Below, in pieces: positions 1-4,596 of a DNA stretch of 5,362 bases (positions within the stretch are counted from its first letter, which is position 1; the number at the start of each line of letters is the position of its first letter). Below the pieces are notes generated by a model. It saw only the letters and a list, made by a program, of their open reading frames with translations, did no database searches and was not told the DNA's origin. The position numbers were made by a program, and so were the translations under genes. Origin of the DNA: JAUPTX01 sp964550665. GTDB lineage: Bacteria; Patescibacteriota; Minisyncoccia; Phycocordibacterales; CSBR16-119. Location: NCBI GenBank assembly GCA_964550665.1, contig CAZJZW010000029.1, positions 1 through 5,362 of the forward strand, read 5' to 3'.

Positions 1-123
1 GTCGGCGCGGGAGATAAGGTTGTTGTAGATGAAAAAGCTGGTGAGTTAACGGTGATAATCATGAAAGGTTCTCGAAAGCGAGGAAAGACAAATGAAGTTC
101 CAAGTAAGAAAACATTTGCTTAA
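1..123 (+). CDS. C-terminal end of an unidentified protein (possibly a Clp/Hsp100-type ATPase)
   Basis: Frame 1 is open from the window edge to TAA at 121-123 and gives the last 40 residues, starting VGAGDKVVVDEKAGELTV and ending with a basic, lysine-rich tail (SKKTFA). A perfect hairpin terminator follows directly, which supports a genuine gene end. The pattern G-x-GDKVVVDxxxGEL resembles the last beta strands of the small D2 domain of ClpB/ClpC-type ATPases, where a GD-x-V-x-V-D-x-x-G-E-L pattern is common. That match is from memory of the family and is weak because no ATPase motif lies inside the window. The gene's start, length and neighbours are outside the window. It could equally be another protein ending in a small beta domain. 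Confidence 0.6.
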   Translation, partial: VGAGDKVVVDEKAGELTVIIMKGSRKRGKTNEVPSKKTFA

Positions 124-160
124 AAAATAAAAATCCCTGTGAAGGGATTTTTATTTTTTT
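122..160 (+). terminator. Intrinsic terminator of the leading CDS, symmetrical
   Basis: A perfect 16-bp inverted repeat (arms 122-137 and 144-159, core ATCCC/GGGAT) with a 6-nt loop TGTGAA and seven Ts at 154-160. The A-tract on the 5' arm means it can also work on the minus strand. It overlaps the stop codon of the upstream gene and separates it from the minus-strand tRNA-Tyr unit. Confidence 0.85.
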
Positions 161-161
161 G

Positions 162-174
162 GTGCGCCGGGCAG
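162..174 (-). repeat. Copy of the tRNA-Tyr 3' end (13 nt)
   Basis: GTGCGCCGGGCAG at 162-174 is identical to 351-363, which holds the acceptor 3' strand, the discriminator base and the first bases of the T stem of tRNA-Tyr. In minus-strand sense both copies are followed directly by an A/T-rich hairpin terminator, so tail plus terminator appears twice in the same arrangement. The copy at 162-174 has no intact T arm or tRNA body behind it, so it is a remnant or an attachment-site-like duplication and not a second tRNA. Confidence 0.7.
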
Positions 175-309
175 TTCGGTCACAAGTTACTAATTCGCTA
201 CACTCATAAGTACTTTCGACCCCGACTCGATTGCTTCGCAAGCTCAGCATATCTCCGTCTTTCGAATCCTGACGAGATACAAAGAAATTTGTATCTCTCC
301 CGCCGAGAC
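175..309. other. Unassigned intergenic segment between two tRNA-Tyr tails
   Basis: This 135-bp stretch has no convincing gene. Open frames running over it also run through the tRNA and both terminators, so they are not credible. It holds small hairpins: a perfect 10-bp one at 274-297, and on the minus strand GCTT-GCG-AAGC near 237-247 and CGTC/GACG around an AGGATTCGAA core near 256-274. It is richer in GC than nearby spacer DNA. It lies exactly between the two copies of the tRNA-Tyr tail, as an inserted segment would. Confidence 0.5.
274..297. repeat. Perfect 10-bp inverted repeat with GAAA loop
   Basis: GAGATACAAA at 274-283 and its complement TTTGTATCTC at 288-297 flank GAAA. No T-tract follows on either strand, so it is not a standard terminator. 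Read on the plus strand the loop is a GNRA tetraloop. Its role is unknown. Confidence 0.6.
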
Positions 310-350
310 AAATTAAAAATACCAGCCACGAAGACTGGTATTTTTAATTT
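310..350 (-). terminator. Intrinsic terminator of tRNA-Tyr
   Basis: A perfect 16-bp inverted repeat (arms 310-325 and 335-350, core ACCAG/CTGGT) with a 9-nt loop, flanked by A/T runs. It begins two bases after the 3' end of the minus-strand tRNA-Tyr and supplies a T-rich tail in that direction. Confidence 0.85.
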
Positions 351-351
351 G

Positions 352-434
352 TGCGCCGGGCAGGATTCGAACCTGCGTAGCCCGAAGGCGATTGATTTAC
401 AGTCAATTGCGATTGACCACTCCGCCACCGACGC
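352..434 (-). tRNA. tRNA-Tyr(GTA)
   Basis: Read on the minus strand, this is an 83-nt class II tRNA. The acceptor pairs GCGTCGG with CCGGCGC (one G-T wobble). The T arm is GCAGG-TTCGAAT-CCTGC, with a long variable arm before it (CGCC-TTCG-GGC type) as expected for bacterial tyrosine tRNA. The anticodon loop CTGTAAA places anticodon GTA on plus-strand 398-400. The discriminator is A and CCA is not encoded, so a CCA-adding enzyme is needed. A36-A37-A38 make it a predicted MiaA substrate. It has its own promoter at 445-473 and terminator at 310-350, so it is transcribed alone, divergently from rlmB. Confidence 0.96.
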
Positions 435-444
435 GAACTTTCAT

Positions 445-473
445 ACAATAGCACAATAAAAATCAGATTTCAA
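445..473 (-). promoter_or_regulatory. Promoter of tRNA-Tyr
   Basis: On the minus strand, TTGAAA (468-473) and TATTGT (445-450) are separated by exactly 17 bp. The predicted start near 438 is only a few bases ahead of the mature tRNA 5' end at 434. Confidence 0.6.
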
Positions 474-500
474 TGAACCATTGCTAAAAATAAGGTTTTT

Positions 501-1262
501 ATGTATTGTGTGTTTATGTATAAAAAGAAATCAAGTTTCTATATCTACGGAAGAAAGCCTGTCGAAGAGGCTCTTTTGCATGATCCTAAAAATGTCGCTC
601 AAGTTATCGTGCACGAATCAGTGAAAGATGAGGTTTTTGAAGAGCTTAAAAACTATGTTCGAAAGCACAAAATTCCTTTTATTAAATCCCCTAAAAACAA
701 ATTGGAGTCGCTCGTCGGGGACGTGAATGACCAAGGTGTTGTGGCTGAGCTTCGAGAGTTTAAAGGGGAAGATATACATGAATGGTTAGAAAACCTAGAC
801 CTCAGTACAAATCCACTCGTTTTCGTAATGGATGAACTTGAAGATCCTCACAACGTGGGAGCGGTGATTCGTGTGGCTGCGGCGTCTGGCGCTGCGGGAG
901 TTATTCTTTCAAAACACCGACAGGCTCCGGTAAACGGAACCGTGTTTAAAACTTCAGCTGGAACGATCACAAAAGTTCCTATCATTATCGTTTCAAATAT
1001 AAACGACGCTATTAAAAAATTAAAAGATTCTAAGTTTTGGGTTGTTGGACTTGATACTGGAAAAGGGAAAAATGTGTGGGAGGAAAGCTATGACACTCCG
1101 ACAGCAGTTGTTATCGGGAATGAAGGTGAAGGCATGCGAGACTCTGTTCAAAAGTCTTGTGACTATACGATTCAGATTCCGATGGAACGAGATGTAGAAT
1201 CTCTGAACGCGTCTGTTTCTGCAGCTATCGTTGCATATGAGTGGAAGAGAAAAAATTCTTAA
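501..1262 (+). CDS. rlmB: 23S rRNA (guanosine-2'-O-)-methyltransferase RlmB-like, TrmH/SpoU family
   Basis: A 253-residue SPOUT enzyme expected to methylate the ribose of a guanosine in the peptidyl-transferase loop of 23S rRNA (G2251 in E. coli) with S-adenosylmethionine. An N-terminal L30e-like substrate-binding domain (about 14-88, beginning IYGRKPVEEALL) precedes the knotted SpoU domain. Its three motifs are all present: motif 1 at 111-124 (DELEDPHNVGAVIR, with N118 and R124), motif 2 at 203-213 (VVIGNEGEGMR) and motif 3 at 226-240 (IPM...SLNASVS). Length matches the family. The ATG at 501 is preceded by AAGG at 492-495; an in-frame ATG at 516 has no such site. It lies directly upstream of a small membrane protein gene, probably in one transcript. 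The 2'-O-methyltransferase call is firm; RlmB rather than the 23S paralogue TsnR/RlmB-like or TrmH is inferred from the full two-domain layout. Confidence 0.9.
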   Translation: MYCVFMYKKKSSFYIYGRKPVEEALLHDPKNVAQVIVHESVKDEVFEELKNYVRKHKIPFIKSPKNKLESLVGDVNDQGVVAELREFKGEDIHEWLENLDLSTNPLVFVMDELEDPHNVGAVIRVAAASGAAGVILSKHRQAPVNGTVFKTSAGTITKVPIIIVSNINDAIKKLKDSKFWVVGLDTGKGKNVWEESYDTPTAVVIGNEGEGMRDSVQKSCDYTIQIPMERDVESLNASVSAAIVAYEWKRKNS

Positions 1263-1267
1263 AGTCT

Positions 1268-1684
1268 ATGTGGAGTAATCTTAAAAAATTCTACGACTAC
1301 TTGATAACATTTCCGGAGCGACTTTATCCGTTCACAGTAACAACAGCGGGAGGAAAAAAGTTAACAGGCGAGCTCGCCTACGCTCACGTCGCAGCAGAAA
1401 ACAAAAAGAAGTTTGATGATGCGTACAGCCTACAATCGCCAAAACTTTTATTGTGGCGAGAATTGTTCCATTTTTGTGCATCCTTATTTTTTGTTTTTGT
1501 TGCTCATTTGATGTTTCGCTACGTTAGTTTTTTTAATGGGTTTGCCTTACTTGTTTTGCTTATTGTTTTAGTCGCAGTCCAAGAATTCTATCTCCAACCG
1601 AATTACTATGATCAAAAACGACAAAAGGGTATTATTGATTTTGTTGTTTGGATGCTTACGATCCTCTTATATATCATCATATAG
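1268..1684 (+). CDS. Small integral membrane protein of unknown function
   Basis: A 138-residue protein from ATG 1268, five bases after the rlmB stop; a GTG at 1241 would add nine residues and overlap rlmB. Neither start has a clear ribosome site, so translational coupling to rlmB is likely. The first ~65 residues are soluble and basic/aromatic (MWSNLKKFYDYLITFPERLYP). Then come two adjacent hydrophobic helices (about residues 67-86 and 89-107) and a C-terminal helix (about 121-138) ending in III. Polar residues sit at the helix edges: WRELFHF before helix 1, VQEFY after helix 2 and IIDF at helix 3. This R-E-x-x-H / E-F-Y / D layout recalls small VanZ- or YjdF-like membrane proteins, but I cannot assign a family. 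All four arginine codons are CGN, like rlmB, so it appears native to the genome. Confidence 0.8.
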   Translation: MWSNLKKFYDYLITFPERLYPFTVTTAGGKKLTGELAYAHVAAENKKKFDDAYSLQSPKLLLWRELFHFCASLFFVFVAHLMFRYVSFFNGFALLVLLIVLVAVQEFYLQPNYYDQKRQKGIIDFVVWMLTILLYIII

Positions 1685-1691
1685 ATAACCC

Positions 1692-1720
1692 TTGCAAAGA
1701 TTGGAGTTTTGTATTAATAT
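1692..1720 (+). promoter_or_regulatory. Promoter of rpmG (L33)
   Basis: TTGCAA (1692-1697), a 17-bp spacer, and TAATAT (1715-1720). The predicted start near 1727 leaves a ~20-nt leader before the L33 ATG at 1747, with no obvious Shine-Dalgarno in it. Confidence 0.6.
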
Positions 1721-1746
1721 ACGGTAGTCATTTAAGAAATAGATTT

Positions 1747-1902
1747 ATGTCACAAGATACACTAATAAAATTAAAGAGCGATAAATCAAGTCATGTAATC
1801 CGGACTGTGAAAAATAAGAAGCAAAACCCTGAAAAGTTAAAGCTTCGAAAGTACGATAAGACTCTACGAAAGCACGTAACTTTCTCTGAAACTAAGAAAT
1901 AA
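1747..1902 (+). CDS. rpmG: 50S ribosomal protein L33 (bL33), cysteine-free type
   Basis: A 51-residue basic protein that packs against 23S rRNA near the E site of the large subunit. The C-terminal half carries the family signature NKKQNPEKLKLRKYDKTLRK, followed by HVTFSE (compare the NKR-x-x-PEKLEL-x-K-x-D-P-x-x-R-x-HV-x-x-x-E of other L33 proteins), and the N-terminal strand IKLKSDKSSHVIRT also fits. Length is normal for L33 (about 50-55). There is no cysteine, so this is the zinc-independent C-minus form. The reading frame is open upstream to 1648, but a start there would overlap the membrane protein gene and include the promoter at 1692-1720; ATG 1747 gives exactly the family's N-terminus. 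A terminator starts at the stop codon, so it is a single-gene unit. Confidence 0.93.
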   Translation: MSQDTLIKLKSDKSSHVIRTVKNKKQNPEKLKLRKYDKTLRKHVTFSETKK

Positions 1903-1932
1903 TTAAAAAATCCCTCACGGGATTTTTTAATT
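1901..1932 (+). terminator. Intrinsic terminator of rpmG
   Basis: A perfect 14-bp inverted repeat (1901-1914 and 1919-1932, core ATCCC/GGGAT) with a TCAC loop and an internal six-T run, overlapping the rpmG stop. Its core is the same ATCCC/GGGAT as in the terminator at 122-160. It can work in both directions. Confidence 0.85.
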
Positions 1933-1993
1933 TAAAACTAGATTTTTACCTCCAAATATTATAGAATCAGTTAACTCGTTCTTTGATTTTTTA

Positions 1994-2016
1994 GGATAAC
2001 AGAAAGTCTGTTATCC
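1994..2016. repeat. Perfect 10-bp inverted repeat upstream of tRNA-Trp
   Basis: GGATAACAGA (1994-2003) and TCTGTTATCC (2007-2016) around a 3-nt centre AAG. No T-tract follows on the plus strand (ACGACCC follows), but a T-run (TTTTTT at 1987-1992) precedes it. On the minus strand that run becomes an A-run, so it is not a terminator there either. It could be an operator or an RNA hairpin. Confidence 0.6.
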
Positions 2017-2028
2017 ACGACCCGGCTT

Positions 2029-2056
2029 TTGAAATTTGCTATGCAAATTTTACTAG
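2029..2056 (+). promoter_or_regulatory. Likely tRNA-Trp promoter with a palindromic spacer
   Basis: TTGAAA (2029-2034), a 16-bp gap, and the weak -10 TACTAG (2051-2056), ending 9 bp before the tRNA. Almost the whole spacer is a perfect palindrome: AAATTTGC (2032-2039), TAT, GCAAATTT (2043-2050). An outer GACCC (2019-2023) / GGGTC (2059-2063) pair encloses it. The promoter call is moderate because the -10 is poor; the palindrome is certain. Confidence 0.45.
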
Positions 2057-2065
2057 AAGGGTCAT

Positions 2066-2136
2066 GGGCGATTAGTTTAGTGGTAGAACAGCGGTCTCCA
2101 AAACCGCTGGCGGGAGTTCGATTCTTCCATCGCCCG
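2066..2136 (+). tRNA. tRNA-Trp(CCA)
   Basis: A 71-nt class I tRNA. The acceptor is GGGCGAT/ATCGCCC, the D arm GTTT-AGTGGTA-GAAC, and the anticodon stem GCGGT/ACCGC around loop CTCCAAA, with anticodon CCA at 2098-2100. The T arm is GGGAG-TTCGATT-CTTCC with one G-T wobble. The discriminator is G and CCA is not encoded. A36-A37-A38 are present, so MiaA is expected to act on it. The next gene begins five bases after the 3' end, so the primary transcript may continue into it. Confidence 0.96.
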
Positions 2137-2141
2137 CAGAT

Positions 2142-2600
2142 ATGAGGAAAAAAGAAATAAATATGGAGTATGAATGGGATCACTCTGACAAAGAACCATA
2201 TCATTGGATGGTTAATGATTTATATAGAGGAATTCAAGCGGAGCAAAACTATTTGGTAGCACTTGGTATTTTTTCTTATTCTGAAATACTGGGTAGAGAA
2301 ATAAGTGATTCAATAAACAAAAAGGGTGGCGGCAGTGACTGCTTTAGAGAATTTACAGAAAAATATATAGGGTATGAATTCACTGACTGGGAAAATATTT
2401 TTGACGATATTAGAAATGGATTAGCTCACAGATATTTTATAAAAAATAGATTGGGCACTATTTGTAATGATAACGGGGACTTGCCTTGCGGTATTGTAGA
2501 AAATGCTGATAAAATAGATATCCATATTAATACTTATTTTAGACATTTTGTTAAAGGGTTAAAAAAGTATCTCGATCAAAATAAGCCTAAATCCTCTTAA
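2142..2600 (+). CDS. HEPN-like protein, possible RNA-cleaving effector
   Basis: A 152-residue soluble, mostly helical acidic/aromatic protein. Residues 84-96 (ENIFDDIRNGLAH) end in R91-N-G-L-A-H96, which fits the R-x4-H motif of HEPN ribonucleases, where the residue after R is usually polar (here N92). A long helix before it (about 27-58, with IFSYSEILGREI) and one after it fit a HEPN four-helix bundle. HEPN proteins often cut tRNA or other RNA as toxins or defence effectors, but no antitoxin or nucleotidyltransferase partner is next to it, so activity is inference. ATG 2142 is five bases after tRNA-Trp; ATG 2163 (M8) is an alternative. All eight arginine codons are AGA/AGG, unlike rlmB or L33, which suggests transfer. 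Its 3' end overlaps the convergent miaA by 14 bp. Confidence 0.75.
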   Translation: MRKKEINMEYEWDHSDKEPYHWMVNDLYRGIQAEQNYLVALGIFSYSEILGREISDSINKKGGGSDCFREFTEKYIGYEFTDWENIFDDIRNGLAHRYFIKNRLGTICNDNGDLPCGIVENADKIDIHINTYFRHFVKGLKKYLDQNKPKSS

Positions 2601-3393
2601 TTCTTTCATCTCTCTTAAACCACGTTCTTTGTCTCTTTGCGTATTGCCAGATTTTTGTTTTCAAAGTCTCGCTTAATTCTTCTTCAGAAATTTCTCCTTG
2701 CAAGAAGAGAGCAATGTATTTATATTCAAGTCCGAAACTTTCAAGTCTTTTAAAAGCTACTCCTTCAGTGTGTAATCTTTTTACTTCATCGATCATTCCC
2801 ATCTCAAATCTTGCTTCCAATCTCTTAGCGATTCTTTCTTGTAAAACGCTATCTGGGAAGTCGAGATATATAAATTCAAAGTCATAATTTTGAGGACCTT
2901 TTTTAATACACGGGATTTTGCCTAAAAATGTGCCGATCTCTATCGCACGGATTAGTCGACGTTTGTTTTCTGTATCAGTTTTAGCACCATCTTCCTTGGG
3001 AATTTTTTCTAAAATATCTTTTAGCTCTTCAATACTTTTTTCTTCAAGTTCCGCTTGTAGTTTTTCATTTTTAGGAATGTATTGAAAAATTATATTGTCT
3101 GTAACTGATTGAATGTAATATCCGGTTCCACCGCAGATGATTGGTGTTTTTCCACGAGATACAATATCTTCTATTTTTTCAAAAGTGAGTCTCTGAAATT
3201 CTTCGACAGAAAATTCTTCCATCGGGTCTTTGATATCTAAAAGATGGTGGGGAATTCCTTGCATTTCTTCTTTTGTTATTTTCCCTGAACCGATATCCAT
3301 TCCTATATAAACCTGACGAGAATCAGCAGAAATAACCTCGCCATTTACTTTTTGGGCGAGCTTCACTGCGTGGTCTGATTTACCTGTGGCTGT
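2587..3393 (-). CDS. miaA: tRNA dimethylallyltransferase MiaA, 5' end lost in an assembly gap
   Basis: MiaA transfers a dimethylallyl group from dimethylallyl diphosphate to N6 of A37 in tRNAs reading UNN codons. The visible 268 residues begin inside the P-loop (TATGKSDHAV; the preceding GP and first strand are in the Ns). Then follow ISADSRQVYIGMDIGSGK (D24, S25, Q27: tRNA/substrate loop), PHHLLDI with DPMEEFSVEEF at 49-66, GGTGYYI at 88-94, the insertion domain, KRRLIRAIEI at 144-153, and the C-terminal signature QRTWFKRD at 255-262. Only about 10-13 residues are missing, judging from typical MiaA. The frame can be read across the Ns to an ATG near 3522, but the gap length is arbitrary, so that start is not real evidence. 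All three tRNAs in this window are expected substrates. The 3' end overlaps the convergent HEPN-like gene. Confidence 0.95.
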   Translation of the reverse strand, partial: TATGKSDHAVKLAQKVNGEVISADSRQVYIGMDIGSGKITKEEMQGIPHHLLDIKDPMEEFSVEEFQRLTFEKIEDIVSRGKTPIICGGTGYYIQSVTDNIIFQYIPKNEKLQAELEEKSIEELKDILEKIPKEDGAKTDTENKRRLIRAIEIGTFLGKIPCIKKGPQNYDFEFIYLDFPDSVLQERIAKRLEARFEMGMIDEVKRLHTEGVAFKRLESFGLEYKYIALFLQGEISEEELSETLKTKIWQYAKRQRTWFKRDERIKRI

Positions 3394-3493
3394 NNNNNNN
3401 NNNNNNNNNNNNNNNNNNNNNNNNNNNNNNNNNNNNNNNNNNNNNNNNNNNNNNNNNNNNNNNNNNNNNNNNNNNNNNNNNNNNNNNNNNNNN
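3394..3493. other. Assembly gap of 100 Ns
   Basis: Exactly 100 Ns, the usual placeholder for a scaffold join of unknown size. It hides the start codon and first strand of miaA, any miaA promoter, and the 5' end and promoter of the divergent RNA that begins before 3494. Distances and frames across it are unreliable, and the two sides may not even be adjacent in the genome. Confidence 0.97.
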
Positions 3494-3911
3494 CCATCCT
3501 CTAGGGGGTGGTCTGTTTGCATTTTAGGAGACTCTCATATATCCTTTAAATCGGATAAACCTCGCGTTTGCATAGAACCTTACGAAAGCTTGCATAGCAA
3601 CCTAAGTTTGGTCGGACAACATTCTGTTACAACAGAGCAAAAGCAACGTCGCGTAGGTGGGAGTTATCCCTTAAAAAATCCAAGTCGAATTTTCGGTTAT
3701 CGTTCTTTGACCATCAGGGATTTCCTGATAAATGTCTTTCTCTGACGATGAAAGATGGTTGCTATGGCCGAGATGAAGTTTGGGTAATACCAGATGGAGA
3801 TCTGATAGCCAGGTTCTAGATCCTGGTGAACGAGCTGTAAAGACCAACCTCCTAACGCGAGGAAGTCAGAGGAATATGGAGCCCGCCCCGTAAGGCGGGC
3901 TTCAATTTTTT
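3494..3911 (+). ncRNA. Large structured RNA of unknown class, 5' end in gap
   Basis: At least 418 nt with no credible protein, ending in a strong plus-strand terminator. The ends pair. CCATCCTCT (3494-3502) pairs with AGAGG (3868-3872) plus ATGG (3876-3879), with a 3-nt bulge. Then GGGGGTGGTCT (3504-3514) pairs with AGACCAACCTCC (3841-3852) over 11 pairs with one bulge. An internal long-range helix joins GGATAA (3553-3558) and CCT/CGCG (3560-3566) to CGCG/AGG (3650-3657) and TTATCC (3664-3669). Local hairpins include TCTGT-TACA-ACAGA near 3633, ATCAGG/CCTGAT near 3720, TCTTTC/GAAAGA near 3745, GCTAT/ATAGC closing CAGAT-GGAG-ATCTG near 3760-3809, and CCAGG/CCTGG near 3809-3827. Size and closed ends resemble RNase P RNA or tmRNA, but neither's conserved motifs are present. 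It is richer in GC than the flanks. Confidence 0.65.
3878..3911 (+). terminator. Intrinsic terminator of the large RNA
   Basis: GCCCGCC (3881-3887) and GGCGGGC (3894-3900) flank CCGTAA, extended by GGA/TTC to 10 bp, followed by AATTTTTT (3904-3911). The T-run is only on the plus-strand side, so the transcript ending here comes from 3494-3880. The first two bases of the stem overlap the 3' closing strand of the RNA. Confidence 0.88.
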
Positions 3912-3916
3912 AAATT

Positions 3917-3925
3917 TGTTATAAT
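3917..3925 (+). promoter_or_regulatory. Extended -10 promoter of ahpC
   Basis: TGTTATAAT: a consensus TATAAT (3920-3925) with the TGn extension directly upstream. No good -35 is visible at 16-18 bp because that DNA is the preceding terminator, which fits an extended -10 promoter. The expected start near 3932 gives a ~25-nt AT-rich leader with no clear Shine-Dalgarno. No obvious OxyR- or PerR-type box is seen. Confidence 0.65.
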
Positions 3926-3956
3926 CAAAGCAATTAATCATTTAAATAAAATAATT

Positions 3957-4538
3957 ATGCAAGAATCATTTATGCCGTTACAAATAGGAGATACTGTCCC
4001 CGAATTATCTTTTACTACGTATCACGAAGATAAAGAAAAAAAGATGAATACAAAAGACCTGTTTGGAAAGTGGGCGGTATATTTTTTCTATCCAGCAGAT
4101 TTTACTTTCGTGTGTCCGACAGAGCTTGAAGAACTTGCAAATATGTATGAAGATTTTAAAAAAGAAGGAGCTGAAATAATTTCTGTTTCTACTGATACTG
4201 TTTTTGTTCACAAAGCCTGGCATGATGAATCACCTGCAATAGGGAAAATAAAATTCCCGATGGCAGCTGATCCGACAAGTGAGCTTTGTCATATTTTTGG
4301 AACATATATTGAAGATGAAGGACTTTCTTTGCGCGGAACTTTTATTGTCGATCCTGATGGAGTATTAAAAGTTATTGAAATAAATCACAACGATATCGGA
4401 AGAAGTGCGAAAGAGCTTTTACGAAAACTTCGAGCGGCGAAGTTTGTGCGTGAACACGGAGGACAAGTTTGTCCTGCAAGTTGGGAGCCAGGAGATGACA
4501 CTCTAAAACCAGGACTTGATTTAGTGGGTAAAATATAA
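3957..4538 (+). CDS. ahpC: Alkyl hydroperoxide reductase subunit C, typical 2-Cys peroxiredoxin
   Basis: A 193-residue cytosolic peroxidase reducing H2O2, organic peroxides and peroxynitrite. The thioredoxin fold carries the peroxidatic site ADFTFVCPTEL (residues 47-57, C53, T50) and the active-site arginine R126 (LRGTFIVDP). The resolving cysteine C172 is in QVCPASWEPG, and the C-terminal tail DLVGKI is nearly the same as in E. coli AhpC. A third cysteine, C111 (ELCHIFG), is extra. This is the Prx1/AhpC type forming decameric rings of disulfide-linked dimers. AhpF is not next to it, so the reductant is encoded elsewhere (AhpF, thioredoxin or similar). Start: ATG 3957 or the in-frame ATG 3972 (MPLQIGDTVPEL), which matches the family N-terminus better; neither has a strong ribosome site. 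It sits alone between two RNA genes. Confidence 0.95.
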   Translation: MQESFMPLQIGDTVPELSFTTYHEDKEKKMNTKDLFGKWAVYFFYPADFTFVCPTELEELANMYEDFKKEGAEIISVSTDTVFVHKAWHDESPAIGKIKFPMAADPTSELCHIFGTYIEDEGLSLRGTFIVDPDGVLKVIEINHNDIGRSAKELLRKLRAAKFVREHGGQVCPASWEPGDDTLKPGLDLVGKI

Positions 4539-4562
4539 AAACCACCCCAGTCTGTTTTATAC

Positions 4563-4590
4563 TTGACTTTAATAGTTAAAGTAGTATAAT
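4563..4590 (+). promoter_or_regulatory. Strong promoter of the first small RNA, with a palindrome in its spacer
   Basis: TTGACT (4563-4568), a 16-bp spacer, and a consensus TATAAT (4585-4590). ACTTTAA (4566-4572) and TTAAAGT (4576-4582) form a perfect 7-bp inverted repeat with a TAG centre lying between the two hexamers, the position expected for a repressor site. Predicted start near 4597. Confidence 0.8.
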
Positions 4591-4596
4591 TTTTTT

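Noticed and set aside
59..250. 63-codon minus-strand frame
   Set aside because: It runs through the terminator at 122-160 and antisense to the leading CDS; no ribosome site.
204..428. 74-codon minus-strand frame
   Set aside because: It is mostly the translated tRNA-Tyr and its terminator hairpin.
139..459. 106-codon plus-strand frame
   Set aside because: It reads antisense through tRNA-Tyr and both terminators.
1971..2204. 77-codon minus-strand frame
   Set aside because: It is antisense to tRNA-Trp and its upstream palindromes.
3386..3745. A 119-codon plus-strand frame across the gap and a second open stretch of about 74 codons (3598-3820) in another frame
   Set aside because: The first depends on reading through Ns, and the second has no start codon before ATG 3749 and no ribosome site. 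Both lie over base-paired RNA segments and resemble no family I recognise.
3494..3911. RNase P RNA or tmRNA
   Set aside because: Searched by eye on both strands: no GAGGAAAGUCC, ACAGAA...GGCUUA or GGUGAAA core of RNase P, and no TTCGA T arm, GGGG 5' tRNA-like half or Ala-Leu-Ala-Ala tag of tmRNA. GAGGAAGTC at 3859-3867 is a partial likeness only.
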